A stretch of 64,000 nucleotides of DNA from Cherax quadricarinatus (Eukaryota; Arthropoda; Malacostraca; Decapoda; Parastacidae), in NCBI RefSeq assembly GCF_038502225.1, contig NC_091312.1, positions 34,730,482 to 34,794,481 of the forward strand, read 5' to 3'. Below the pieces are notes generated by a model that was not told the DNA's origin, did not search any database, and saw only the letters and a program-made list of their open reading frames with translations. The translations under genes and the position numbers were made by a program. This document shows, piece after piece, positions 54,021 through 64,000 of this stretch (the first letter of the stretch is position 1; every line of letters starts with the position of its first letter).

Positions 54021-56874
54021 CTAGGTCACTCTCCTTGAACCGTAAGCTTTATCATATCTCTGCTTAAAGCTATGTATGGATCCTGCCTCCACTACATCGC
54101 TTCCCAAACTATTCCACTTCCTGACTACTCTATGGCTGAAGAAATACTTCCTAACATCCCTGTGATTCATTTGTGTCTTCAGCTTCCAATTGTGTCCCCT
54201 TGTTGCTGTGTACCATCTCTGGAACATCCTGTCTTTGTCCACCTCGTCAATTTCTCTCAGTATTTTGTATGTCGTTATCATGTCCCCCCTACCTCATCTG
54301 TCCTCCAGCGTCATCAGATCGATTTCCCTTAACCTCTCCTCTTACGACATACCCCTTAGCTCTGGGACTAGTCTTGTTGCAAACCTTAGGACTTTCTCCA
54401 GTTTCTTCACATGCTTGGCTAGGTGTGGGTTCCAAACTGGTGCTGCATACTCCAATATGGGCCTAACGTACACGGTGTACAGGGTCCTGAATGATTCCTC
54501 ATTAAGATGTAGGAATGGTGTTCTGAGGTTTGCTAGGCGCCCAGATGCTGCAGCAGTTATTTGGTTGATGTGTGCCTCAGGAGATGTGCCTGGTGTTATA
54601 CTCACCCAAAGATCTTTTTCCTTGAGTGAGGTTTGTAGTCTCTGGCCCCCTAGACTGTACTCCGTCTGTGGTCTTCTTTGCCCTTCCCCAATCTTCATGA
54701 CTGCACTTCGTAGGGTTGAACTCCAGGAGCCAATTGCTGGACCAAGTCTACAGCCTGTCCAGATCCCTTTGTAGTTCTGCCTGGTCTTCGACCCAATGAA
54801 TTCTTCTCATCAACTTCACGTCATCTGCAAACAGGGACACTTCGGAGTCTATTTCTTCCGTCATGTCGTTCACAAATACCAGAAACAGCACTGGTCCCAG
54901 GACTGACCACTGTGGGACCCCGCTGGTCACAGGCGCTCACTCTGACACCTCGCCACATACCATGATTTGCTGCTGTCTTCCTGACAAGTATTCCCTGATC
55001 CATTGTAGTGCCTTCCCTGTTATCCCTGCTTGGTCCTCCAGTTTTTGCACTAATCTCTTGTGTGGAACAGTGTCAAACGCCTTCTTACAGTCCAAGAAAA
55101 TGCAATCTACCCACCCTTGTCTCTCTTGTCTTACTGCTGCTACCCTGTCATAGAACTCCAGTAGGTTTATGACACAGGATTTCCAGTCCCTGAAACCATG
55201 TTGGCTGCTGTTGATGAGATCATTTCTTTCTAGGTGTTCCACCACTCCTCTCCTGATAATCTTCTTCATGACTTTGCATACTATACATGTCAGTGACACT
55301 GGTCTGTAGTTCAGTGCTTCATGACTGTCTCCTTTTTTAAAGACTGGGACTACATTTGCTGTCTTCCATGCCTCAGGCAATCTCCCTGTTCTGATAGATG
55401 TATTGAATATTGTTGTTTGGGGTGCACATAGCACCTCTGCTCCCTCTCTCAGGACCCATGGAGAGATGTTATTCGGCCCCATTCCCTTTGAGGTATCTAG
55501 CTCACTCAGAAGCCTCTTCACTTCTTCCTTGGTTGTGTGTACTGTGTCCAGCACTTGGTATTGTACCCTACCTCTCCACTTTCTGGAGCCCCTTCTGTCT
55601 CCTCTGTGAACACTTCTTTGAATCTCTTATTGAGTTCCTCACATACTTCACGGTCGTTTCTTGTTGTCTCTCCTCCTTCCTTCCTTAGCATGATTATCTG
55701 GACCTTGACCGTTGTTTTCCTCCTGATGTGGCTTTATAACAGCTTTGGGTCAGATTTGGCTTTCGCTGCTATGTCATTTTCATATTGTCGTTGGGCCTCC
55801 TTTCTTATCTGTGCATATTCATTTCTGGCTCTACGACTGCTCTCCTTATTCTCTTGGGTCCTTTGTCTTCTATACTTCCTCCATTCCCTAGCACACTTGA
55901 TTTTTGCCTCCCTGCACCTTTGGGTGAACCATGAGCTCATCCTGGCTTTTTCATTATTCCTGTTACCCTTGGGTACAAATCTCTCCTTGCATATTGTTGT
56001 TACATATTTCATCGTCTCATTAACTGGCTTCCCTGCCAGTTCTCTGTCTCACTGAACCCCATTCAGGAAGTTCCTCATTCCCGTGTAGTCCCATTTCTTG
56101 TAGTTTGGCTTCATTCACCCTGGCCTTCCTGCTTCCCTCTCCACTTGTAGCTCTACTGTGTATTCAAACCTTAAAACCATGTGATCACTGGCCCCAAGGG
56201 GTCTTTCATATGAGATGTCCTCAATATCTGCACCACTCAAGGTGAATAAAAGGTCCAGTCTTGCTGGTTCATCTTCTCCTCTCTCTCTTGTAGTGTCCCT
56301 TACGTGTTGGTACTTGAAGTTTTCCAGTACCACCTCTATCATCTTAACCATACATGTATCTTGGCCCTCATGTGGCTCCAAGTTCTCTCAATCGATTTCC
56401 TTGTGGTTAAAGTCACCCATGATCAGGAGCTTTGCCCTGCATGCAGGAGCTCTTCTGGCCACTGCAGCCAGTGTGGAAACCATCACTCTATTGCTCTCAT
56501 CATACTCTTGCCTTGACCTCCTGTTGTTCTGTGGTGGGTTATACATCACTGCAATTACCACCTTGGGACGTCCAGAGTGAAGCATTCCCGCTATGTAATC
56601 GCTTGCTTCTCCGCTGTCTCATCTTTCCAGCTCATCAAAATTCCATCGGTTTTTGATCAGCAGTGCCACTCCTCCACCCCATGTTCCCTTTGTCTTTCCT
56701 CAGGATCTGGTATCCCATTGGAAAGATGGCATCTGTTATCATACCTGTAAGCTTGCGTTCTGTGAGAGTTATGATGTCCAGTGATGCCTCTTTGACTCTT
56801 TCGTGCCACTCCTCCCACTTATTTGTTATTCTATCAGCATTTGTGTACCATACCTTCAGTTTCCTCTCCAACAC
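54021..56874 (-). pseudogene. ORF2 of CR1-like LINE copy 1 (endonuclease, RT)
   Basis: Endonuclease: LKVWYTNADRITNKWEEWHE, IITLTERKL, VVIAVMYNPPQNN, LLIMGDFNHKEID, GASDHMVLRFEY. Pre-RT and RT: SWFTQRCREAKIKCAREWRK, LNYRPVSLTCIVCKVMKKII, NSSQHGFRDWKSC, FLDCKKAFDTVPHKRLVQKL (motif A), TSGVPQWSVLGPVLFLVFVN and FADD (about 54810-54821), then the C-terminal blocks ILEYAAPVWNPHLAKHVKKL and VRKWNSLGSDVVEAGSIHSF. The expected PQGSVLG is PQWSVLG here. At least eight frame breaks or stops divide the gene. Confidence 0.9.
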
Positions 56875-57117
56875 TGTGGTTTGGGGGACCTGTGAGGGTG
56901 GGAGACCTGATAGTGTACTGTGGGATTCTATAGCTGAGTGTTGGGTGGGGGCTGTGAGTATGGATTGTAGTTTTTGTTGGGATGGTGTGATAGGTTGTGG
57001 GGTTCTGGGGATGGTTCTGTGTGTGCTTGCTCTTGTTGCTCTGCCCTGCTCTGACTGACCTCTGCTGGCTCTGTCCTTGTCTCCCTTCCTAGCTCCTTTC
57101 GCTTTTGTGTCCTCTCC

Positions 57118-57932
57118 CTAAGCTGCTGTCATTCTGTTTGTGTTCTGTCTCTGACTAGGAACACCCTCTTGTACTCTGCCAAGTACTTCAACCATGGTTT
57201 CTCTTGGAGGATCCTGTTCTGCACTGTTTCTATCCCAAAAATCAGCTTGATCAGTCAATTTCTCCCCTTCAAGTATCCTCCCTATTCTCTGAAAATTTAC
57301 AATCTCATCCATGTCTTCTTCACCTATTTCTATGATGATGTTCTCAATCTCCTTTCTTTCTGCCTGCCATCTTTCATTGTGTATCTTTCCCTCACTCTCC
57401 TGAAGCCTATGAATAAACACTGACTTTGCCCTTTGGTTCTCCCATTGCCTTTCCCTCTATGACTCTGGTTCCTTTCTGTACATGGCCATTTTCTCCCTTG
57501 TTTTTTCCAGTAGCTCTTGGTAGCATGGTTATGCCTCTGCATTTGACCTATCACCCTGTCCATCTGCACCCAGCTGCTCTCCCCTTTCACTCCTTGGCCC
57601 TGCTTGGCAGGCTGATACGACTTTAGCATAATTCATATCTCCCTTCCAGTTCGGCCTCCCAGCTTCATATTCTGTGTCTTCTCTGGTCAGTGCCCTTGTA
57701 ACTCGCTTCAGCCTTATCCTGGCTACTGCAGTTTTGACTTGTGCCTCCCAAATCTTCTCTTTCACCAGCCTCTTTTTTTTTTTATTTCACAGAAAGCTCT
57801 GTCTCCATTTTTGCAGAAAGCTCTCCTAATTTTCTCTCCCACTCTTGTTCCATCCCTTTCCACTGCTCCTCCATCCACTCCTCCCTACCATTCTCATCTG
57901 ATCCCTGGTTCCTTTGAGTCCCCTCCATTTTT
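57118..57932 (-). pseudogene. ORF1 remnant of CR1-like LINE copy 1
   Basis: - strand frames read charged, helix-prone sequence (EEQWKGMEQEWERKLGELSA near 57850; MDEIVNFQRIGRILEGEKLT near 57280), consistent with a coiled-coil ORF1. No zinc knuckle or esterase block is recognisable. Several frames overlap because of indels, so boundaries are approximate. Confidence 0.55.
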
Positions 57933-57933
57933 T

Positions 57934-58252
<319 letters not shown>

Positions 58253-58327
58253 ATGGAGTGGATATTGGAGTGTGAGAGGGAGGGAGGGTTTATCAGGTCA
58301 GTTTTCAGGAAGGTGTGAAATTCTGGG

Positions 58328-58370
58328 TATATGTGTGTATGCGTGTGTGTGTGTGTGAGAGTGTGTGTAC
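58328..58370 (+). repeat. (GT)n tract at the 3' tail of CR1-like LINE copy 2
   Basis: GTGTGTATGCGTGTGTGTGT and following GT units lead into TACTCACCTAGTTGTACTCA. On the - strand this is the element's AC-repeat tail after two copies of ACTAGGTGAGTACA. Confidence 0.85.
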
Positions 58371-59790
58371 TCACCTAGTTGTACTCACCTAGTTGAGGTT
58401 GCGGGGGTCGAGTCCGAGCTCCTGGCCCCGCCTCTTCACTGACCGCTACTAGGTCACTCTCCCTGAGCCGTGAGCTTTATCATACCTCTGCTTAAAGCTA
58501 TGTATGGATCCTGCCTCCACTACATCGCTTCCCAAACTATTCCACTTACTGACTACTCTGTGGCTGAAGAAATACTTCCTAACATCCCTGTGATTCATCT
58601 GTGTCTTCAGCTTCCAACTGTGTCCCCTCGTTACTGTGTCCAATCTCTGGAACATCCTGTCTTTGTCCACCTTGTCAATTCCTCTCAGTATTTTGTATGT
58701 CGTTATCATGTCCCCCCTATCTCTCCTGTCCTCCAGTGTCGTCAGGTTGATTTCCCTTAACCTCTCCTCGTAGGACATACCTCTTAGCTCTGGGACTAGT
58801 CTTGTTGCAAACCTTTGCACTTTCTCTAGTTTCTTCACGTGCTTGGCTAGGTGTGGGTTCCAAACTGGTGCCGCATACTCCAACATGGGCCTAACGTACA
58901 CGGTGTACAGGGTCCTGAATGATTCCTTATTAAGATGTCGGAATGCTGTTCTGAGGTTTGCTAGGCGCCCATATGCTGCAGCAGTTATTTGGTTGATGTG
59001 CGCTTCAGGAGATGTGCCTGGTGTTATACTCACCCCAAGATCTTTTTCCTTGAGTGAGGTTTGTAGTCTCTGACCCCCTAGACTGTACTCCGTCTGCGGC
59101 CTTCTTTGCCCTTCCCCAATCTTCATGACTTTGCACTTGGTGGGATTGAACTCCAGGAGCCAATTGCTGGACCAGGTCTGCAGCCTGTCCAGATCCCTTT
59201 GTAGTTCTGCCTGGTCTTCGATCGAGTGAATTCTTCTCATCAACTTCACGTCATCTGCAAACAGGGACACCTCAGAGTCTATTCCTTCCGTCATGTCGTT
59301 CACAAATACCAGAAACAGCACTGGTCCTAGGACTGACCCCTGCGGGACCCCGCTGGTCACAGGTGCTCACTCTGACACCTCGCCACGTACCATGACTCGC
59401 TGCTGTCTTCCTGACAAGTATTCCCTGATCCATTGTAGTGCCTTCCCTGTTATCCCTGCTTGGTCCTCCAGTTTTTGCACCAATCTCTTGTGTGGAACTG
59501 TGTCAAACGCCTTCTTGCAGTCCAAGAAAATGCAATCCACCCACCCCTCTCTCTCTTGTCTTACTGCTGTCACCATGTCATAGAACTCCAGTAGGTTTGT
59601 GACAGGATTTCCCGTCCCTGAAACCATGTTGGCTGCTGTTGATGAGATCGTTCCTTTCTAGGTGTTCCACCACTCTTCTCCTGATAATCTTCTCCATGAT
59701 TTTGCATACTATACATGTCAGTGACACTGGTCTGTAGTTTAATGCTTCATGTCTGTCTCCTTTTTTAAAGATTGGGACTACATTTGCTGT

Positions 59791-59796
<6 letters not shown>
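58366..59796 (-). mobile_element. CR1-like LINE, 5'-truncated (copy 2)
   Basis: Same family as 53945-57932 and much less decayed. It starts (on the - strand) at about 59796 inside RT at RKTANVVPIFKKGD, directly beside a (TG)n tract, and ends with the ACTAGGTGAGTACA repeats and AC tail at 58370. The 5' truncation is typical of target-primed reverse transcription. Confidence 0.9.
58449..59796 (-). pseudogene. ORF2 C-terminal half of CR1-like LINE copy 2
   Basis: RT from KTANVVPIFKKGDRHEALNY through NSSQHGFRDGKSC, FLDCKKAFDTVPHKRLVQKL (motif A) and SGRQQRVMVRGEVSE, then a 303-codon open stretch (59360-58449) with [21 protein letters not shown], and the thumb and C-terminal blocks to GSGRVT. Two breaks: near 59605 (after GKSC) and a stop near 59365. 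Motifs A and C are intact here, so it shows what copy 1 has lost. Confidence 0.92.
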
Positions 59797-59856
<60 letters not shown>

Positions 59857-59868
59857 TGTGTGTGTGTG
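59797..59868 (+). repeat. (TG)n microsatellite at the truncation point of LINE copy 2
   Basis: About 70 bp of TG repeats with one GAG interruption, starting exactly where LINE coding similarity stops. Confidence 0.95.
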
Positions 59869-59869
59869 T

Positions 59870-61620
59870 TTATGTAAGCTAGTCCTTATTAACCACGTAT
59901 GTACTACATATGTGCTTAAAATTACGTTCAATTCTGTAGCACTAGGCCTCACCTACTGCGTGTGTGTATGTGCCTATGTGGGGAACGGCGTGTCCACACT
60001 AGCTACCCTTCATCAACTGCCGTACTCTCCTGCACCTCGGTAAATTCTATTAAATGCTAGTAAATGCTGCTTATTCTAATTCTGATAGCTCCAGGAGAGT
60101 GACCCCCCAGTTTCCAGCTAGAGACTAGTATTGTTGACCCCATGCAACTCAACCAGGTGAATATTACGTGCGGCTGGCAGTGGTGCTGAAGTATCACGTT
60201 GCTGGTCCGTCCAGTACCTGGGTCCTGCATAGCTGAAGATACGTGATGCTTCTCGATAATTTTTTTCACTACCTTCCTGTAGGCACTGTAGTCACTAGCT
60301 CATCTAACTTTTTTACTGCACTCACTGTATTTACTGACACATCTATACTTATCTCTTATCTCCCTGGTCTTGAGTAGCACTTGTTCTTCAAATACTCCAC
60401 AACGTAATGTGTGGCAACACTCTTAGGCCTGGTACACGACCGTTCCCCTTCCTTGATCCGGGCCTGCACTTAACACTTGGCACTATTATCTGTGTTTTTT
60501 CTTCTGTGATCACTTATATTTCCTTTTTGCGAGGTTTAAGTAATTATATTCACACGAAAATTTGTCTAGACTGCCTCCATGTGAGTTGCTTACCCTAACC
60601 AGCTCTGTTGACACTGAGCTTCGAGGTCGGCACCTCAGCCTCACAAGTGGCTTATAGGACAGATTTCCACAAATGACTGATGTTGCAAGAAAATCTCGTC
60701 TGCATGCACGAATATAGAACTAATTTAATTGGTGTTGGAGAATCTATTAAGGTCTTCAACCTCCCTAAGCTTTAGCCCCTCTGGACCTACCCTCAGAACA
60801 ACGTGCAACTGGGAGCCTTAATTCCTGCAATATTCAGTCATTATTAGTGACCTGTCTGCACCTCAGAAATCCCTGTTTCCAAGGGGGTGAGAATCCCCTA
60901 GACTAACTATGCAGAGAGTGACACTAGCTTCTGAAGCTGACAAAGAGACGCTGGTACGTACCAGTCATGAACTGCCACCTGCACAAAGGCCCACAGCTCA
61001 ACTCACTCACAATTTCCCCAAGAAACTGGCCAGAATCCCGAGTAGGAAAGGGAGGTCACGTCTTACTGTATGGGCCTGACGGAGGAGGACATCTACAGTA
61101 CGTCGAGGTGCCTCCACCAGATTTCCCCAGGTATAGTATGTGAAGACACGTGGGGCGCCGCCTGCTGATCATGGCACTTGTTGCTCCGACGGTGTCTGGC
61201 CTTAGAAGAAGGGCACTGCAGCCTCAAAACTCCATGCCCAGCATTCAAACTTGGGCTGCCAGTTCTCCCTGGCCAACATAACCTAGTGTTTGCCTACATT
61301 ATCGGCCTATTACTACCTACATTAAGGTCTTAGGTCTACATTATTATCTACAGTTGCCTCAATAATCCTAATATTAGTGTACTAACAGTATAAACTACCT
61401 ACTTTTTCCCTGAAGGGTAAATCTATCAATTAAGATGTACCTTTCCAACCACCTTCGCCAACCCAGGTGTGTGTGTGTGTTTTGGGTAGGTGTAAGCACC
61501 ACCCAACCCAGCCGTTCCATCCATGACCTGATGGGATCTTTGTATGACATATCTGCCCTGTGGAACTTTAGGACCGAATAAATATCCACATCCTCCTGCC
61601 GGCGAAGGTAGGCGCCAAGT
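59870..61620. other. 1.75 kb without recognisable features
   Basis: Only short open frames on both strands; no transposon motif, tandem repeat or RNA gene seen apart from a short GT run at 61468-61480. It might include the 3' part of the BEL/Pao element on its right side, but I could not find an LTR. Confidence 0.45.
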
Positions 61621-62783
61621 CTAAATCAAGTCTGCCTCCCGCAGACCCTCCCAGTGGGCCCTGGACTTGAGCGCCATTAGACGGGTCGTCCGGTCACTCT
61701 GGTCGGTCAGCCTCTGGACTAACTTCTCCTGACCCAGTCCCACCATGTGGACCTCGAGAGGCAAAAGCCTGTTGATGGGTCTTATGGTCTCGGCACCATT
61801 CATTCTCACCTTCACCATTCTCAACTGCCCAGCCTTATCTGGGTGGGTCGACACCACCAGGCCTAGAGGCCAGTATGCCCTGGGTGCCTCAGATTCTACT
61901 AGCACTAGGTCCCCTTCACTCAGTGTCATCTTGTTTGTCTCGGGGTCAGCACCATAGAAATGTTCTCGCAGGGCTGTCAAGTAATCCCTGCGCCACACCT
62001 GGTTCCATTTGTCCAGGATGTTCACCAGTTTGTTGTGACTCCTGTGCAGTTCTTCATTGATGGGGGGACCATCTGGCCCATAATAATCCTGTTCCTTGGA
62101 AGACTGGCTCAAAATTATGGGGAAGGGCTCAATCCTCCTTCCAAATAGCATGTGATTGGGGGTGAGAGCTTCCTGCTCATCAGTCCCATTTTGCATGTAG
62201 GGCAGAGGCCTGTTATTGACTCTTGCCTCTATCTCGGCTAACACTGTCCTCAATTCATCTGTGCTCATTCTCTTGCCATGCAAGACCTTCCGTATGCACC
62301 TTTTGACTCTGCCCAAGATGCATTTGTAGAAATCCCCTTGCCAAGGTGCTCTGGGAACTATGAACTTCCACTTGCACTCTATTCTCTTCAGATATTCTCG
62401 TACTTCTCGGTTGTCCCTAAGATTCCTGAAAACTTTATCGGCCGCTCTGAAGCTCGTGCCATTGCCCAAATAATCAATCGTGGGCATGAGAATTTGGCTG
62501 TAAACCTCCTGAACAACTTCACGAAAGTCTCTGTCAACATATCTTCTGCGAACTCCAAATGTACGGCTCGAGTAGTTGCACAAGTAAACAGGCAGACATA
62601 TACCTTCTGAGGGCCTACCCTATCGTCTCCTGGGTTCTTTAATGTGATAGCCCCGGTATAGTCTATTCCCACAGTCTCAAAGGGCCTGTCACTATGTACC
62701 TGCTCCTGAGGCAGCGGTGGGGGACCTGGGTATGGTAGGGTCCTCCCATCGTACCGCGAGCAGACAGTGCAACTCTTTATCAC
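61621..62783 (-). pseudogene. BEL/Pao integrase, catalytic residues lost
   Basis: On the - strand: the zinc-module end SCTVCSRYDGRTLPYPGPPP, core VGIDYTGAITL (first Asp) and CATTRAVHLEFAEDM, then a frame change near 62470 and GNGTSFRAADKVFRNL, VPRAPWQGDFYKCILGRVKR, EARVNNRPLPYM, LTPNHMLFGRRIEPFP, and the C-terminal domain typical of BEL/Pao integrases (WNQVWRRDYLTALREHF, GDLVLVESEAPRAYWPLGLV). At the second Asp position the DNA reads GGC next to the frame change, and the expected Glu in the PWQGGFYE block is Lys, so the enzyme is dead. Family assignment is firm from the C-terminal domain. Confidence 0.9.
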
Positions 62784-62785
62784 CC

Positions 62786-63035
62786 TTCGCCATCCAGCGG
62801 CTTTATCAATACAAATTCCAGGACATAACTTGAAGACAGTAGAACTATGTACAGAAGATGAGGTAATCAGTCCCTCAACCTAGGAGTAGGTGCGAACAGC
62901 ACCATCTCCACGACTATGGTGCTGTTCGCACCTACTCCTAGGTTGAGGGACTGATTACCTCATCTTCTGTACATAGTTCTACTGTCTTCAAGTTATGTCC
63001 TGGAATTTGTATTGATAAAGCCACTGGATGGCGAA
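62786..63035. repeat. near-perfect inverted repeat, 120-bp arms, with hammerhead-like ends
   Basis: Left arm 62786-62905, 10-base loop, right arm 62916-63035; one mismatch noticed (CAGCGG against CCACTG). It could form a long hairpin. It is inserted in the BEL/Pao pol between RNase H and integrase. Beyond the right arm the sequence runs on as CGTCTACAATAAAGATACCC without a left counterpart. Likely a fold-back insertion derived from a repeat family, possibly Penelope-like. Confidence 0.93.
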
Positions 63036-63040
63036 ACGTC
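63012..63040 (+). ncRNA. degenerate hammerhead-ribozyme-like motif
   Basis: TTGATAA, then the stem GCCA/TGGC with a 5-base loop (63020-63032), then GAAA and CGTC (63033-63040). This is the layout CUGAUGA, stem II, GAAA, ACGUC known from dimeric hammerheads of Penelope-like elements. The core box has C-to-T and G-to-A changes at normally essential positions, so activity is not expected. The mirror copy lies in the left arm. Confidence 0.4.
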
Positions 63041-63471
63041 TACAATAAAGATACCCAGATGTTGCACATGTGTCTTACTCTCATCTTTATCACCTTTTTG
63101 ATGGCAGCTCGGCCCTTCAGTACCCAGTAGTTCTGACGAAGGCTGGTAAGGGTATCTCCAAACCCCTCATGCGTGGTCCTCTGATGAGCATCATGTATCA
63201 ATAACTCTGACGCCCATCACTCCGTTCCCAGTAACACGGGATGTTTGGCTCCATAACTGAGCTCAGAGTTTTGTAGTCTTCCCCTGCATCTTATCAGCCC
63301 AGCATGATCTAGGAACAATTCCAATGAGTGGACCAATTTACTGTTTCCTGAGCCACCCTATGTCCTATCCTGCTGCCCTGCCGCCAGTAGCTCCAGTGCT
63401 CACAGGAACCTCTCCCTTTGGTACTGCCATATCCAGTACTCTCTGGGACCCACGAGAGATAACTGACGACC
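63041..63471. other. segment between hairpin and RNase H remnant
   Basis: The first 60 bases belong to the repeat next to the hairpin. The rest (about 63100-63471) is expected to be BEL/Pao pol between RNase H and integrase, but no convincing motif is visible in any - strand frame, so it is decayed or replaced. Confidence 0.4.
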
Positions 63472-63923
63472 TCAGCTTACCTTGTCATGCAGCTTCCTCA
63501 CAAATTGAAATACCATTTCTGTGACTCCTATAAGTTTCCTCCAAGAGGAGTAGTGTCTGGGGTCAAATAATTCAGTGTCGGGTTCCCCCAAAAAGTGTAC
63601 TATGCTGCTGGTTGTCTCTCCGAATTTCTGCTCTGGCCAGCACTCCTTTGCTGGTAACCAGTCTGGGCCTTTGAACCAAATCTCGCTTTTACTCAGCTTT
63701 TTGTGTGTCACCCCTCGGCTTATCAGGTCAGCTGGGTTTTGATCTGTAGGTACGAACAAAATTGTCGACATTGACTGCAGCTCCTGTATCTCCTTTGCCC
63801 AATTCCTGACATAAGATAACTCGGACCTGTTGTTCTGGACCCAATGTAAGGCCACCTCCGAGTCTGTCCATTCACAGGTGTGTGTCACCCTTAGGTAACT
63901 CAGCACCTCCTTTACATACAACC
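63472..63923 (-). pseudogene. BEL/Pao RNase H fragment
   Basis: - strand from about 63923: VKEVLSYLRVTHTCEWTDSE, ALHWVQNN, FVPTDQNPADLISRGV and WFKGPDWLPAKECWPEQKF. These are the characteristic RNase H end of BEL/Pao pol (WTDS.VAL.W, NPADL.SRG, W..GP.WL). The frame is open down to a stop at 63472. The upstream part is cut at 63924 by the hairpin at the window end. Confidence 0.88.
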
Positions 63924-64000
63924 GACGACGTTTCGGTCCGACTTGGACCATTGACAAAGTGTGACTTTGTCAATGGTCCAAGTCGGACCGAAACGTCGTC
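63924..64000. repeat. perfect inverted repeat at the window end, 37-bp arms
   Basis: Arms 63924-63960 and 63964-64000 with loop GTG; it may extend beyond the window. The right arm holds GGTCC-AAGTC-GGACC (5-bp stem) followed by GAAACGTCGTC, again like the stem II plus GAAACGTC half of a hammerhead. It interrupts the BEL/Pao RNase H. Confidence 0.9.

Larger units (their letters stand above)
53945..57932 (-). mobile_element. CR1-like LINE, near full length but decayed (copy 1)
   Basis: On the - strand from about 57932 down: charged coiled-coil ORF1 remnants (to about 57118), endonuclease (56874-56115), RT and C-terminal part (55734-54021), then a 3' UTR ending CTAGGTGAGTACACACACAC. The 3' tail is thus an AC repeat preceded by CTAGGTGAGTACA. 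The same family recurs at 58366-59796. All domains are present, but every frame is broken. Confidence 0.82.

Overview
The window is repeat-dominated animal genomic DNA with no bacterial or phage character. I think a decapod crustacean (crayfish, lobster or shrimp group) is most likely. The tRNA-type SINE at 20057, the CR1-like LINE family at 53945 and 58366 whose tail reads ACTAGGTGAGTACA, and the hairpin repeat at 62786 look like families I remember from decapod genomes. That is recollection, not a search.

The only host gene I can support is PBLD (PhzF/phenazine-biosynthesis-like family), on the + strand. One coding exon is at 30431-30514 and the next at 41339-41543. Intron 1 is 10.8 kb, of which 9.9 kb is an 18-bp minisatellite (about 550 units). 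Its unit contains the exon's own splice-donor sequence, so the array seems to have grown out of the exon/intron junction. No third exon is visible, so 41544-64000 is probably intron 2.

Left part (1-25970): a Ty3/Gypsy element with the unusual order PR-INT-RT-RH (Gmr1-like, 1.18-kb LTRs, 1-8092) sits in the integrase of another, conventionally ordered Gypsy element on the - strand (8093-10275). Next comes an I/LOA-like LINE with an intact 1224-codon ORF2 (14628-18302), repeats in both UTRs, and an ORF1 broken only by one-base changes in two A runs. Further right are Gypsy scraps in head-to-head orientation (19181-20056), a SINE, parts of two - strand LINEs (one Tx1/L1-like), and 3 kb with nothing recognisable.

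Middle (25974-30316): a 24/21-bp minisatellite is split by a 2.7-kb non-autonomous LTR element (26280-29013, - strand, TSD GGAG). The interior of that element carries twelve TGACGTCA (CRE) palindromes in a 23-24-bp array. PBLD and its giant minisatellite follow.

Right part (41544-64000): a three-level nest. A very young mag-like Gypsy element (43382-47728, TSD CAGGT) lies inside ORF1 of a CR1-like LINE (about 42665-50974), which lies inside a related LINE (41700-42664 plus 50975-52495). The mag-like element has an 18-nt primer-binding site perfectly complementary to the predicted 5' end of its own RNA, as expected for Tf1-type self-priming. Then come a further LINE 3' end, two copies of a - strand CR1-like LINE tied to microsatellites, and a decayed BEL/Pao pol (61621-63957) interrupted by two hairpins that carry hammerhead-like GAAACGTC motifs. 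Almost every transposon gene is broken; the I-like LINE and the mag-like element are closest to intact.
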